Made by a program: the position numbers and the translations under genes. DNA of 64,000 nucleotides from Aeromicrobium phoceense (GTDB taxonomy: Bacteria; Actinomycetota; Actinomycetes; Propionibacteriales; Nocardioidaceae): the NCBI RefSeq assembly GCF_013868155.1, contig NZ_JACEOG010000001.1, forward strand, positions 1,922,001 to 1,986,000, read 5' to 3'. The notes below the pieces were generated by a model. The model saw nothing but the letters and a program-made list of their open reading frames with translations, ran no database searches and was not told where the DNA came from. Below, in pieces: positions 47,899 to 62,388 of this stretch (the first letter of the stretch is position 1; each line of letters begins with the position of its first letter).

Positions 47899-48648
47899 TC
47901 AGTGCTTGAGGATCTTGCCGAGGAAGTCCTTGGCGCGATCGCTCTGCGGGTTGGTGAAGAACTCGTCGGGAGTGTTCTCCTCGACGATGCGCCCGTCGGC
48001 CATGAAGACGACCCGGTCGGCGGCGGTGCGCGCGAACCCCATCTCGTGGGTGACTACGACCATCGTCATACCGCCCCTGGCGAGGTCGACCATGGTGTCG
48101 AGCACCTCCTTGATCATCTCCGGATCGAGTGCGGAGGTGGGCTCGTCGAACAGCATGACCTTGGGATCCATCGCCAGCGCCCGGGCGATCGCGACGCGCT
48201 GCTGCTGGCCGCCCGACAGCTGGGCCGGCAGCTTGCCGGCCTGCGAGCCGACCCCGACGCGGTCGAGGAGCTCACGGGCGCGCTGCTCGGCCTCGGCCTT
48301 GGGCTTGCGCAGCACCTTGATCGGGCCCAGCGTGACGTTCTCGAGCACGGTCTTGTGGCTGAACAGGTTGAACGACTGGAACACCATGCCGACCTCGGCA
48401 CGCAGCCGGGCGAGCGCCTTGCCCTCCTCGGGCAGCGGGACGCCGTCGATCGAGATGTCGCCCTCGTTGATCGGCTCGAGGCGGTTGATGGCGCGGCACA
48501 GGGTCGACTTGCCCGAGCCTGACGGTCCGATCACCACGACGACCTCGCCCGGGGCGACGTCGAAGTCGATGTCCTGCAGCACGTGCAAGTCGCCGAACCA
48601 CTTCTGGACGCCGGTCATGTGGACCATCGGCTCCGTGCTGACTCCCAT
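47899..48648 (-). CDS. gluA: Glutamate ABC transporter ATPase
   Basis: A 249-aa polar amino-acid ABC ATPase: Walker [28 protein letters not shown], signature [15 protein letters not shown], Walker [16 protein letters not shown] and switch [22 protein letters not shown]. It is the first gene of the operon, with gluB 37 nt downstream. The 250-bp divergent region to the LVIVD gene should hold its promoter, but no clear element was identified there. Confidence 0.94.
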   Translation of the reverse strand: MGVSTEPMVHMTGVQKWFGDLHVLQDIDFDVAPGEVVVVIGPSGSGKSTLCRAINRLEPINEGDISIDGVPLPEEGKALARLRAEVGMVFQSFNLFSHKTVLENVTLGPIKVLRKPKAEAEQRARELLDRVGVGSQAGKLPAQLSGGQQQRVAIARALAMDPKVMLFDEPTSALDPEMIKEVLDTMVDLARGGMTMVVVTHEMGFARTAADRVVFMADGRIVEENTPDEFFTNPQSDRAKDFLGKILKH

Positions 48649-48898
48649 GTCGCCTTACCCAACCGCAGCGCCACCTCGCGCGCAAGCGTTGAACTCGCGC
48701 CGTGGGTCACCGCAACCGGATCGCAACCGACGTCCCCTCCGGGTGATGAGGGCTCAGCGCCAATTTTCTCTGGAATCCGCTCTGAAATGAAGTTTGGCCG
48801 TCCCCCCGTAGCAACGGGGCAACAAAACTCTTCTAACATCAGCCCCAACGGGCGTACGAGACGTACGTCACGTTCGATCCCTGTCGTGAGGACTTCCC

Positions 48899-51322
48899 TT
48901 GAGATCCGTACACCTTCGCCGCACCCTCAGCGCGGCAGCCCTCGTCGCGCTGGGCCTCGGTGCCCTCGCGGCGCCGGCCGTCGCCGCCGACCCACTCGTT
49001 CCCGAAACGCGCGAGCAGGCTCGCATCCTCGGTGACGGCAGCGCCAGCGCCGACGTCACCGCCGAGGACGAGAGCAACGGCTCCATCGCTCCCGGCGGCG
49101 TGCCGTTCGTCCCGATGGACTTCTCCCGGGCCCCGCTCGCTTCCGGTGAGGAGGAGTCCACCGAGAACGTCGAGAAGGTCGCCTCCGTCCCGCTGCAGGA
49201 GGGCCAAGCGACGATGTCGAATCTGGCGTTCAAGGGCGACTACGTCTACCAGGGCAGCTACAACGGCTTCGTGGCGTACGACATCAGCGATCCCGAGTCC
49301 CCGCAGGTCGTGTCGAACACCATCTGCCCCGGCTACCAGGGCGACCTCTCGATCGCCGGCGACCTGCTGTTCTTCTCGGTCGACCAGCCGCGCAACGGCT
49401 CGGAGTGCGGCGCGGCCGTCGTCCCGTCCTCGAACGCCGCCGCGTGGGAGGGCATCCGCATCTTCGACATCAGCAACCCGGCCTCGCCCCAGTACGTGGG
49501 CAACGTGAAGACCCGCTGCGGCTCGCACACCCACACCCTCGTCCCCAAGCCGGGCGACGACGGCAGCGTGTACCTGTACAACGCCGCGTACGACGTCTCC
49601 GCCACGGCGTACTACTGCAAGCCTCCTCACCAGCAGCTCGAGATCATCGAGGTCGACCTCGACGATCCGGCCGGCGCGCACATCGCCAAGGAGGTCTCGC
49701 TGTGGGACGCGGAGAACCCCGCGTTCACCGCGGCCGACCGCGTCGACGGAGGCGCCAACACCTCGGTCACGAACGGCTGCCACGACCTGACCGCCTACCC
49801 GGCGAAGGATCTGCTGGCCGCGGCGTGCCTGGGTGACGGCGTCATGGTCGACATCTCTGACCCGCTGAACCCCGCGGTCACCGAGCGCGTCCGTGACGAG
49901 AACTACGCCTTCTGGCACACGGCCCAGTTCAGCGACAACGCGAGCAAGGTCGTCTTCCAGGACGAGCTCGGCGGCGGCTCCTCGGCCACCTGCGTGCCCG
50001 GCACCCCGCAGTACCGCGGCGCCAACGCGATCTACACCCGCGAGGGCGACGAGCTGACGCTGCGCAGCTACTTCAAGATCCCGCGCCGTCAGTCGGTCCG
50101 CGAGAACTGCGTGGGCCACGAGGGCAACCTCGTCCAGCTCCCGGACCGTGACGTCATGATCCAGGGCTGGTACCAGGGCGGCGCGTCGCTGATCGACTTC
50201 ACCGAGGCCACCAAGCCCAAGGAGATCGGCTACTTCGATCGTGGCCAGCTCGGCGAGAGCGGCCCCATCTCCCTCAGCGGCTACTGGGCCGTCTACAGCC
50301 ACAACGGCTACCTGTACGGCTCGGAGATCGGTCGTGGCTTCGACGTGCTGAAGCTCAAGGGCGACGAGTTCGCCGACGCCGTCCGTCACCGCCAGGACGT
50401 CCGCAACCCCGCGACGCAGGAGCCCATCACCTGGGACTGGAAGACCGCCCCGGTCGTCCCGTCGTTCGGTGACCTCCCGGCCGCGACGGTCACGCCGGAG
50501 AGCGCCCGCGCCGGCACCGACCGCGACTTCACGGTCTCGGTTCCCGCCGGCACGTTCGACGACGGCGAGTACGTGGACGTCTGGAGCACCGGTGCCGACG
50601 CGAAGGTCGTGGCCTCGGGCCGCGCCGACGCCGATGGCTCCATCTCGCTGACCGTGTCGGTCAAGGCCTCGGAGGCTCCAGGCACCAAGCGGTTCGTCGT
50701 CCGTGGTGACGCCGCGCTCGACGAGGCGCTGTACGCCGCATCGCTGGAGCTGACCGCCGTCGGCACCACGACGACGTTGTCCGTCAGCCCGGCCTCGCAG
50801 GTGTTCGGTTCGACCCCCGCCACGCTGACCGCCACGGTCACGGGTGAGGGTGCCGAGGGCACGGTGACGTTCACCCGCGGTGGCACGGTCATCGCGAAGG
50901 GCGTCAAGGTGTCCGGTGGCAAGGCCAGCGTGAGGCTGCCGCGCGACCTGCCGGTCGGCAGTCACGCGCTGCGGGCGACGTTCGTGCCGGCCTCGGCCGG
51001 CACCGAGGCCTCAACGTCCTCGGTCGTCACCTTCCGGGTGGCCAAGGCCACGGCGAAGGTCAAGGCGGCCTCGGTCACGAAGGTCAAGGCGCTCAAGGGC
51101 GGCAAGCTCACCGTGAAGGTCACCGCCACCGGCACTACGCCGACCGGCAAGATCACCGTCACCGTGGGTGGCAAGAAGGCCGGCGCGATGCTGAAGAACG
51201 GCAAGGCGACGGTCAAGCTGCCGCGGCTGAAGGCCGGCACCTACCGGGCCAACGTCGCCTACGGCGGCAGTGCCTCGGTGGCTCCCGAGAGCATCAAGGT
51301 GACGATCAAGGTCACCAGGTGA
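48899..51322 (+). CDS. Secreted LVIVD-propeller protein with C-terminal Ig-like domains
   Basis: An 807-aa exported protein. Residues 1-30 are a Sec signal peptide (cut near AVAADP). Residues of about 85-500 form repeats of the LVIVD type, such as GDYVYQGSYNGFVAYDISDPESPQVV and GIRIFDISNPASPQYV, which fold as a beta propeller. Its several Cys suggest disulfides. From about 510 on come Ig-like domains and a very Lys-rich C-terminus that could grip the wall. The start is TTG at 48899 behind GAGGACTTCCC; no ATG or GTG is placed as well. Function unknown. It is translationally coupled to the DUF305 lipoprotein. Confidence 0.88.
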   Translation: MRSVHLRRTLSAAALVALGLGALAAPAVAADPLVPETREQARILGDGSASADVTAEDESNGSIAPGGVPFVPMDFSRAPLASGEEESTENVEKVASVPLQEGQATMSNLAFKGDYVYQGSYNGFVAYDISDPESPQVVSNTICPGYQGDLSIAGDLLFFSVDQPRNGSECGAAVVPSSNAAAWEGIRIFDISNPASPQYVGNVKTRCGSHTHTLVPKPGDDGSVYLYNAAYDVSATAYYCKPPHQQLEIIEVDLDDPAGAHIAKEVSLWDAENPAFTAADRVDGGANTSVTNGCHDLTAYPAKDLLAAACLGDGVMVDISDPLNPAVTERVRDENYAFWHTAQFSDNASKVVFQDELGGGSSATCVPGTPQYRGANAIYTREGDELTLRSYFKIPRRQSVRENCVGHEGNLVQLPDRDVMIQGWYQGGASLIDFTEATKPKEIGYFDRGQLGESGPISLSGYWAVYSHNGYLYGSEIGRGFDVLKLKGDEFADAVRHRQDVRNPATQEPITWDWKTAPVVPSFGDLPAATVTPESARAGTDRDFTVSVPAGTFDDGEYVDVWSTGADAKVVASGRADADGSISLTVSVKASEAPGTKRFVVRGDAALDEALYAASLELTAVGTTTTLSVSPASQVFGSTPATLTATVTGEGAEGTVTFTRGGTVIAKGVKVSGGKASVRLPRDLPVGSHALRATFVPASAGTEASTSSVVTFRVAKATAKVKAASVTKVKALKGGKLTVKVTATGTTPTGKITVTVGGKKAGAMLKNGKATVKLPRLKAGTYRANVAYGGSASVAPESIKVTIKVTR

Positions 51323-51954
51323 CCTTGGTCCGTCGAGCTGTGGCCACGGTGGGCGTCGTCCTGACGCTCACCGTGGCCGCGGCGTGCTCGGGGGAGGAGA
51401 AGAAGGACGGTCCGGTCGTCAACGTGCCCGGCAAGGTGGGGGAGTCGAGCCGCACGGTCGACCCGGACGATCTCGAGGCCCCGCAGGACGAGTACAACGA
51501 GGTCGACCGCGAGTTCGTCGAGATGATGGTGCCGCACCACCAGCAGGCCGTGGAGATGGCGGCCCTGGCGGCGAAGCACGCGAAGGATCCCGCGGTCGCT
51601 GGGTTCGCGCAGCGGATCGGCGACACCCAGAAGGGCGAGATCGACGTCCTCCAGGGCTGGCTCGAGACCCGAGACCTGCCGAAGGCGTCGCTGACGGCGA
51701 CGGGCGATCACGCCACCCACATGGAGGGCATGCTCACGCCCGAGCAGATGGACGAGCTGGCCGCCGCCCGCGGCGCCGCGTTCGACCGGCTCTTCGTCCG
51801 CCGCATGATCGCCCACCACGAGGGCGCGCTCGCGATGGCGGACCAGGCACTGAGCGACGGCATCGACACGACGAACCGGGGCTTCGCCGCGGACGTCGCC
51901 GCGTCGCAGTCCGCCGAGATCACCCGGCTCCAGCAGATCCAGCAGACGCTCTGA
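51319..51954 (+). CDS. DUF305 lipoprotein
   Basis: A 211-aa lipoprotein (lipobox AAAC, Cys23) with a DUF305 four-helix domain. Paired His motifs [13 protein letters not shown] and [14 protein letters not shown] are characteristic; DUF305 members such as CopM bind copper. GTG 51319 overlaps the stop of the LVIVD gene (GTGA). The pairing suggests the two exported proteins act together at the cell surface, perhaps in metal handling, which is inference. Confidence 0.92.
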   Translation: MTLVRRAVATVGVVLTLTVAAACSGEEKKDGPVVNVPGKVGESSRTVDPDDLEAPQDEYNEVDREFVEMMVPHHQQAVEMAALAAKHAKDPAVAGFAQRIGDTQKGEIDVLQGWLETRDLPKASLTATGDHATHMEGMLTPEQMDELAAARGAAFDRLFVRRMIAHHEGALAMADQALSDGIDTTNRGFAADVAASQSAEITRLQQIQQTL

Positions 51955-51957
51955 CCC

Positions 51958-51981
51958 GGCCGGCCGCACGAGCGGCCGGCC
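51958..51981 (+). terminator. Hairpin terminator after DUF305 gene
   Basis: GGCCGGCCGC and GCGGCCGGCC form a perfect 10-bp stem with an ACGA loop, 4 nt past the stop codon. It separates the DUF305 gene from miaB. Confidence 0.75.
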
Positions 51982-52018
51982 CGGTCGGGCGCCGGGGCCC
52001 ACGTACCATGGGACGGTC

Positions 52019-53503
52019 ATGACGAAGACCTATGAAGTCCGTACGTACGGCTGCCAGATGAACGTGCACGACAGCGAGCGGCTGTCGGGCCTGCTCGAGA
52101 CCGCCGGTTACGCCGCGGCGCCGTCGGGGGAGACCCCGGACCTCGTGGTCTTCAACACCTGCGCGGTGCGCGAGAACGCCGACAACAAGCTGTACGGCAA
52201 CCTCGGCCACGTCGCGAGCCTCAAGGCGAAGAAGCCGGGCATGCAGGTGGCCGTGGGTGGCTGCCTGGCGCAGAAGGACAAGGACACCATCACCACGCGG
52301 GCGCCGTGGGTGGACGTCGTCTTCGGCACCCACAACATCGGCTCGCTGCCGGTGCTGCTGGAGCGCGCCCGCATCGCCGAGGAGTCCCAGGTCGAGATCC
52401 TCGAGTCGCTCGAGGTCTTCCCGTCGACCCTGCCCACGAAGCGTGACTCCGTGTTCGCGGCGTGGGTCTCGATCAGCGTGGGCTGCAACAACACGTGCAC
52501 GTTCTGCATCGTCCCGGCCCTGCGCGGCAAGGAGCGCGACCGCCGCCCGGGCGACATCCTCGCCGAGATCGAGGCACTCGTGGCCGAGGGCGTCGTCGAG
52601 GTCACGCTGCTGGGCCAGAACGTCAACAGCTACGGCGTCGAGTTCGGCGACCGCGAGGCCTTCTCCAAGCTGCTGCGCGCCTGCGGGCAGATCGAGGGAC
52701 TGGAGCGGGTGCGCTTCACCTCGCCGCACCCGGCCGCGTTCTCCGACGACGTGATCACGGCCATGGCCGAGACGCCCAACGTCATGCCGCAGCTGCACAT
52801 GCCGCTGCAGTCGGGCTCCGACCGCATCCTCAAGGCGATGCGCCGCTCGTACCGCAAGGAGCGCTTCCTGGGCATCCTCGACCGTGTCCGCGCGGCGATG
52901 CCCGAGGCCTCCATCACCACCGACATCATCGTGGGCTTCCCGGGCGAGACCGAGGAGGACTTCCTCGAGACGATGGACGTCGTCCGCAAGGCGCGGTTCA
53001 CGAGCGCCTTCACGTTCCAGTACTCGCAGCGTCCGGGGACGCCCGCGGCCGACCTGCCCGACCAGCTGCCGAAGGCGGTCGTCCAGGAGCGCTACGAGCG
53101 CCTCGCCGCACTCGTGTCGGAGGTCGCCTGGTCGGAGAACCAGCGCCTCGAGGGACGCGTCGTCGAGCTGCTGGTGTCCGACCAGTCCCAGGCGGGCGGT
53201 CGCAAGGACGCCGAGACCCACCGGATGAGCGGCCGGGCCCGCGACAACCGACTCGTGCACTTCGCCCCGGGCGGCCACGCCGTGCGCCCCGGCGACCTGG
53301 TCGTGACCACGGTGACGAAGGCGTCGCCGCACCACCTCGTCGCCGATGGCGAGCCGATCGAGGTGCGCCGCACCCGCGCGGGCGATGCCTGGGAGGCCCG
53401 CCAGGGCCGCACCTCCGTCACGCCCGGCTCGGTGGGCCTGGGGATGCCGTCGGTCGGGGTGCCCGCCCCGCTGCCGCCGGCGCCCGCCTGCGCTCCCGCC
53501 TGA
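52019..53503 (+). CDS. miaB: tRNA-2-methylthio-N6-dimethylallyladenosine synthase
   Basis: A radical-SAM methylthiotransferase acting at A37 of tRNAs. The 494-aa protein has an N-terminal UPF0004 domain with Cys in [24 protein letters not shown] and GGCLAQK, a radical-SAM centre Cys156-x3-Cys160-x2-Cys163 (CNNTCTFC), and a C-terminal TRAM domain. A non-conserved Pro/Ala tail ends the protein. TACCAT lies 9 nt before the ATG. Confidence 0.97.
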   Translation: MTKTYEVRTYGCQMNVHDSERLSGLLETAGYAAAPSGETPDLVVFNTCAVRENADNKLYGNLGHVASLKAKKPGMQVAVGGCLAQKDKDTITTRAPWVDVVFGTHNIGSLPVLLERARIAEESQVEILESLEVFPSTLPTKRDSVFAAWVSISVGCNNTCTFCIVPALRGKERDRRPGDILAEIEALVAEGVVEVTLLGQNVNSYGVEFGDREAFSKLLRACGQIEGLERVRFTSPHPAAFSDDVITAMAETPNVMPQLHMPLQSGSDRILKAMRRSYRKERFLGILDRVRAAMPEASITTDIIVGFPGETEEDFLETMDVVRKARFTSAFTFQYSQRPGTPAADLPDQLPKAVVQERYERLAALVSEVAWSENQRLEGRVVELLVSDQSQAGGRKDAETHRMSGRARDNRLVHFAPGGHAVRPGDLVVTTVTKASPHHLVADGEPIEVRRTRAGDAWEARQGRTSVTPGSVGLGMPSVGVPAPLPPAPACAPA

Positions 53504-53621
53504 GGCGCGGGGCCCGGTGTTCGGGTCGCGCGAAATCTTGAGGTAATCTGAATCCGCTGATGAGGCCAATGTCGTCCTCGCCCAGTTTCCTTCCGCATGG
53601 CATCGACGACAGGTTCTCTCC

Positions 53622-58152
<4,531 letters not shown>

Positions 58153-58160
<8 letters not shown>

Positions 58161-59619
58161 TCCCCGAGGTTTCATGACCACGCCCCGCCAGGTGGCCGAG
58201 CGCCGCCCGGTCGAGGAGCGGGTGAACGACTGGAACGAGGTGTACCCCGGCGGTGCGGGCCGAGCCCTGCTGCCGATCATCTCGGAGCAGGCCGGACGCT
58301 GCATGGACTGCGGCATCCCGTTCTGCCACCAGGGCTGCCCGCTGGGCAACCTGATCCCCGAGTGGAACGACCTGGTCTGGCGCGACGACTGGGAGGACGC
58401 GATCGATCGCCTGCATGCGACGAACAACTTCCCCGAGTTCACGGGGCGCCTGTGCCCGGCGCCGTGCGAGACCGCCTGCGTGGTGGGGATCAACCGCGAT
58501 CCCGTCACCATCAAGAACGTCGAGGTCTCGATCATCGACAAGGCCTGGGACATGCACAACGTCAAGCCCGAGACGCCCGAGTGGCTGACCGGCAAGACGG
58601 TGGCCGTCGTCGGCTCCGGGCCCGCGGGCCTGGCGGTCGCGCAGCAGCTGACGCGCGCCGGCCACACCGTGGCGGTCTACGAACGCGACGACAAGGCCGG
58701 CGGCCTGCTGCGCTACGGCATCCCCGAGTTCAAGATGGAGAAGTCGCACGTCGACCGCCGCATCAACCAGATGCAGCGCGAGGGCACGGTCTTCCGCACG
58801 GGCGTCGCGGTGGGCGAGGCGATCACGGGACAGCAGCTGCGTGAGCGCTACGACGCCGTCGTGCTCGCGATCGGCTCCACCGTCCGTCGCGACCTGCCCG
58901 CTCCCGGCCGCGAGTTCGCCGGCATCCACCAGGCGATGGACTACCTGCCGCAGGCCAACCGCGTCGCGGTGGGCGAGACGGTCGAGGACCAGATCCTGGC
59001 CACCGGCAAGGACGTCGTCATCATCGGCGGCGGCGACACCGGCGCCGACTGCCTCGGCACCGCGATCCGCCAGCGCGCGCGCTCGGTCACCAGCCTGGAG
59101 ATCATGCCGCGTCCCAGCGAGGAGCGCGCCGACGCCCACCCGTGGCCGACGTACCCGATGATCTACCGGGTCGCGTCCGCCCACGAGGAGGGTGGCGAGC
59201 GGGTCTACGCCGTCTCCACCAAGGAGTTCGAGGGCGACGAGGACGGCAACGTCAGCGGCCTGCGGATCACCGAGGTCGAGATGGTCGACGGCCGCTTCCA
59301 GGAGGTGCCGGGCAGCGAGAAGGTGCTTCCGGCCCAGCTCGTGCTCTTCGCCATGGGCTTCACAGGTCCCGAGACCGGCGGCGTCGTCGAGCAGCTCGGC
59401 GTCGACCTGGACGAGCGCGGCAACATCAAGCGCGACCTGGACTACATGTCCAGCGTCGAGGGCGTCTTCGTGGCCGGCGACGCCGGTCGCGGACAGTCGC
59501 TGATCGTGTGGGCCATCGCGGAAGGGCGCGGCGCGGCCGCCGGCGTGGACGCCTGGCTCACCGGTTCGACCACGCTTCCGACGCCGATTCCGCCCACGGC
59601 GCGACCGCTCATGGTCTGA
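58153..59619 (+). CDS. gltD: Glutamate synthase small subunit
   Basis: The NADPH-oxidising FAD/Fe-S subunit of glutamate synthase, 488 residues. N-terminal cysteines [16 protein letters not shown] and [10 protein letters not shown] hold the [4Fe-4S] clusters. FAD binding is shown by [15 protein letters not shown] and a second nucleotide site by [22 protein letters not shown] 58153 lies within the end of gltB, so the subunits are made together. Confidence 0.97.
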
Positions 59620-59620
59620 T

Positions 59621-59663
59621 CCCGACCGAACCGCGGGTCAGGTGACTCGCGGTTCGGTTCGGG
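59621..59663 (+). terminator. Hairpin terminator after gltD
   Basis: CCGAACCGCG (59626-59635) and CGCGGTTCGG (59648-59657) pair perfectly, extended by CCCGA/TTCGGG on the outside, around a 12-nt loop. It separates gltBD from the pyk promoter directly downstream. Confidence 0.75.
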
Positions 59664-59683
59664 ACAGGACTAGGGTGGCTGTT

Positions 59684-61150
59684 GTGCGTAGAGCCAAGAT
59701 CGTCTGCACCCTGGGACCCGCGACCGACACTGCTGAACGCATCCTCGAGCTGGCGATAGCCGGCATGGACGTGGCTCGGCTCAACATGAGCCACGGGGAG
59801 CAGAGCGAACAGCTCCGCCGGCTCGAACGCGTCCGCCAGGCGGCCGACGCCACCGGCAAGGCGATCGCCGTGCTGGCCGACCTCCAGGGCCCCAAGATCC
59901 GCCTCGGGCGCTTCTCCGACGGACCTCACGAGCTGAACTTCGGCGACCGCTTCACGATCACCACGCGCGACGTCGAGGGCGTCCGCGACGAGTGCTCGAC
60001 GACGTACTCGGGTCTGCCCGGCGACGTCCAGGCCGGCGACGAGATCCTCATCGACGACGGCAAGGTGCGCCTGCGCGCCACCGAGGTCACCGAGACCGAC
60101 GTCGTCACCACGGTCGAGGTGCCCGGCGAGGTCAGCAACAACAAGGGCATCAACCTGCCCGGCGTGAACGTCAGCGTGCCCGCGATGAGCGAGAAGGACA
60201 TCGACGACCTGCGCTGGGCGCTTCGCGCGGGCGTGGACTTCATCGCGCTGTCCTTCGTGCGCAGCGCCGAGGACGCCGACGACGTGCGCGCGATCATGGA
60301 CGAGGAGGGCATCCACCGCCCGATCATCGCCAAGATCGAGAAGCCGCAGGCCGTGGCGAACCTCGACGAGATCGTCGACGCGTTCGACGGCTTCATGGTC
60401 GCCCGCGGCGACCTGGGCGTCGAGCTGCCGCTTGAGGACGTGCCGATCGTGCAGAAGCTCATCATCGAGAAGGCGCGCCGCAACGCCAAGCCGGTCATCG
60501 TCGCCACCCAGATGCTCGAGTCGATGATCTCGGCACCGCGGCCCACCCGCGCCGAGGCCAGCGACGTCGCGAACGCGGTGCTCGACGGTGCCGACGCGGT
60601 GATGCTCTCGGGCGAGACCAGCGTGGGGCGCTTCCCGATCCAGACCGTGCGCATCATGGCGCGGATCATCGCGTCCACCGAGGACCACGGCCTGCCGCGC
60701 ATGGCCGCCTTCACGTGGGAGCCCAAGACCACGACCGGCATCATCTGCCGGGCCGCCTCGCAGGTCGCGGCGTCGGTCGAGGCCGACCTGATGATCGCCT
60801 TCACCACCACGGGCGACTCCGCCCGCCGCATGGCGCGCTACCGCTCGTCGATCCCGGTCCTGGCCTTCACGCCGCACACGCTCGTGAGGAGCCAGTTGGC
60901 GCTCACGTGGGGCGTCGAGACGTTCCTGACGCCCGAGATCAGCCACACGGACCAGATCGCACTGCAGGTCGACCGCGAGCTGCTCGGCCAGCAGCGCTGC
61001 GAGCAGGGCCGGCGCGTCGTCATCGTGGCCGGTGCCCCTCCGGGAATCCCCGGGTCCACCAACGCGCTGCGCGTGCACAAGATGGGCGACGCGATCAACC
61101 GGGTCGTCGCGGCCTATGACCCCGACGAGGCCCCGCCCACCATCGGCTGA
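59684..61150 (+). CDS. pyk: Pyruvate kinase
   Basis: A glycolytic enzyme turning phosphoenolpyruvate and ADP into pyruvate and ATP. It has 488 residues with RRAKIVCTLGPATDT, LNMSHG, ADLQGPKIRLG, the active-site Lys block IIAKIEKPQAV and DGFMVARGDLGVELP. I chose GTG 59684 because TAGGGT at 59671-59676 lies 7 nt upstream (leaderless) and the protein then starts at the usual place; in-frame GTGs at 59675 and 59642 are upstream of or within that promoter. Confidence 0.95.
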   Translation: MRRAKIVCTLGPATDTAERILELAIAGMDVARLNMSHGEQSEQLRRLERVRQAADATGKAIAVLADLQGPKIRLGRFSDGPHELNFGDRFTITTRDVEGVRDECSTTYSGLPGDVQAGDEILIDDGKVRLRATEVTETDVVTTVEVPGEVSNNKGINLPGVNVSVPAMSEKDIDDLRWALRAGVDFIALSFVRSAEDADDVRAIMDEEGIHRPIIAKIEKPQAVANLDEIVDAFDGFMVARGDLGVELPLEDVPIVQKLIIEKARRNAKPVIVATQMLESMISAPRPTRAEASDVANAVLDGADAVMLSGETSVGRFPIQTVRIMARIIASTEDHGLPRMAAFTWEPKTTTGIICRAASQVAASVEADLMIAFTTTGDSARRMARYRSSIPVLAFTPHTLVRSQLALTWGVETFLTPEISHTDQIALQVDRELLGQQRCEQGRRVVIVAGAPPGIPGSTNALRVHKMGDAINRVVAAYDPDEAPPTIG

Positions 61151-61153
61151 CGG

Positions 61154-61235
61154 GACGGATCCTTCGGCCTTCGGCATGCCCGGAGGGACGGAGCTTTCTA
61201 CCTTCGGGTCGTCACAGCGACATCTTGGTACCAAG
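61154..61235. repeat. Left inverted-repeat block of the AbiEi-like gene
   Basis: It holds two imperfect direct copies of a 21-nt motif starting GACGGA (61154-61174 and 61188-61208), the second continuing through GGGTCG to CATCTTGGTACCAAG (61221-61235). The reverse complement of 61197-61235 matches 62191-62229 at most positions, so the gene between is bounded by inverted repeats. Confidence 0.8.
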
Positions 61236-61243
61236 TTCCGTCG

Positions 61244-62095
61244 TCACCGGCCGCTAGCACGCCGCAGCTGGTCGATGACGAGATCCCGTTGGTGCCGGAT
61301 GGCGAACGACGAGAACACGAGCACGCGCCGGCCGTCGATCACCAGCTCGTTGGTGCGGTGCAGATCGTCGCTCCACTGCTCCACCGCCAGGTGTGGGATG
61401 CCGTGAATCTCCACGGCGAGGCGGAACTCCTCCCACCACACGTCCAGGTAGTACCTGCGGTGCCGTCCTTCGGTCCTGGTCTGACGGCTGGGCCGCGGGA
61501 GTCCCGCGAGGATGCGGATCGCCTCGAAGTCGCGTTCCGGCAGTGACTGGATGCCGCCGGCGGCGTCGAGGATCGACTGGACGATGACCGCCCGATGACG
61601 GCACGGGCCCCTTCGGCTCAGCGCGTCGCGCATGCGACGGACGTTGGTCAACCGCTGCTGGAATGCGGCGATGACCAGCATCCGCGCCGCCTGCTTCGTG
61701 GCGGCCCAGCTCGCCGCGTCGATGACACTGCGCTCGAGGCTCGTCGTGCGAGGAAGGCGGTGGTCGGGAACGTCCTCCCGGCCCAGCATGGTGCTCCAGT
61801 GCACCACCGCATCGGCGGACGGCCGCTTGGCTCCCGCGGGCAGGACCACATGGACCTCGGTCGGCTCGAAGCCCCGGAGTCCGAGGCGGGTGGCGGCGGT
61901 CAGCCCTGCGAGCGCCGAGCTCGTGGGACAGGCAGCCAGCACCGCCCGCTCGCGTTGTTCCGCCGTGAGCGGGCCGCTGTGGGTGACGACCACGCCGCGG
62001 ATCGGACGTTGCCATCGTCCGGTCGCGATTCGGTGGCGGACGGCGGACCGTCCGTGGAGTGCGATGGCCTGTGCTGTCGTGAGGACGTCTTCCAT
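61244..62095 (-). CDS. AbiEi-like N-domain fused to PD-(D/E)XK-like C-domain
   Basis: A 283-aa protein. The N-terminal 90 residues (VLTTAQAIALHGRSAVRHRIATGRWQRPIRGVVV) match the winged-helix start of AbiEi-type antitoxins. The C-terminal part (RRYYLDVWWEEFRLAVEIHG through RRVLVFSSFAIRHQRDLV) has the order of a Vsr/DUF559-like endonuclease fold, with Asp and Glu as candidate metal ligands. The catalytic Lys is not obvious. No cognate AbiEii toxin is adjacent. Such genes are abundant and of unknown role in actinobacteria. It is enclosed by inverted repeats. Confidence 0.8.
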   Translation of the reverse strand: MEDVLTTAQAIALHGRSAVRHRIATGRWQRPIRGVVVTHSGPLTAEQRERAVLAACPTSSALAGLTAATRLGLRGFEPTEVHVVLPAGAKRPSADAVVHWSTMLGREDVPDHRLPRTTSLERSVIDAASWAATKQAARMLVIAAFQQRLTNVRRMRDALSRRGPCRHRAVIVQSILDAAGGIQSLPERDFEAIRILAGLPRPSRQTRTEGRHRRYYLDVWWEEFRLAVEIHGIPHLAVEQWSDDLHRTNELVIDGRRVLVFSSFAIRHQRDLVIDQLRRASGR

Positions 62096-62187
62096 GCCGA
62101 CGACCGTGGCGTGCAGAGGTCGTCCGGGGGAGTGCTGCGGCCTAGCCTGTGGACGGCCGAGCCGGGCGAGGTCGCCCTGTGGACACG

Positions 62188-62239
62188 CATCTTGGTACCA
62201 AGATGTCGTTGGAGCGACCCGAAGGTCGAAGGATCCGTC
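62188..62239. repeat. Right inverted-repeat block of the AbiEi-like gene
   Basis: It starts with the perfect 18-bp palindrome CATCTTGGTACCAAGATG (62188-62205), then continues with GTCG, GGAGCGACCCGAAGGT and CGAAGGATCCGTC (62227-62239). These are the inverted counterpart of the left block. The block ends 39 nt before the tRNA-Leu gene. Confidence 0.8.
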
Positions 62240-62277
62240 ACTACAGGGTGCGGAAAGCAGAAAGTTCAGTCTCAGGG

Positions 62278-62360
62278 TGCCGAGAGCGGGACTCGAACCC
62301 GCACGCCCTTTCGGACAATGGTTTTTGAGACCATCGCGTCTACCATTCCGCCATCTCGGC
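62278..62360 (-). tRNA. tRNA-Leu (anticodon CAA)
   Basis: On the minus strand the acceptor stem GCCGAGA pairs with TCTCGGC, the D-arm region is GGCGGAATGGTAGACGC, the anticodon stem-loop ATGGT-CTCAAAA-ACCAT gives anticodon CAA, a long variable arm TGTCCGAAAGGGCG follows, and GGGTTCGAGTCCC-type T-arm bases close it. The long variable arm confirms a class II tRNA; CAA reads the Leu codon UUG. CCA is not encoded. Confidence 0.95.
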
Positions 62361-62388
62361 GCACCGTCGTGCCCGATAACCTTACGGG

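Noticed and set aside
61244-62095. A complete AbiE toxin-antitoxin pair
   Set aside because: Only the AbiEi-like N-domain is recognisable; no AbiEii nucleotidyltransferase gene lies on either side.
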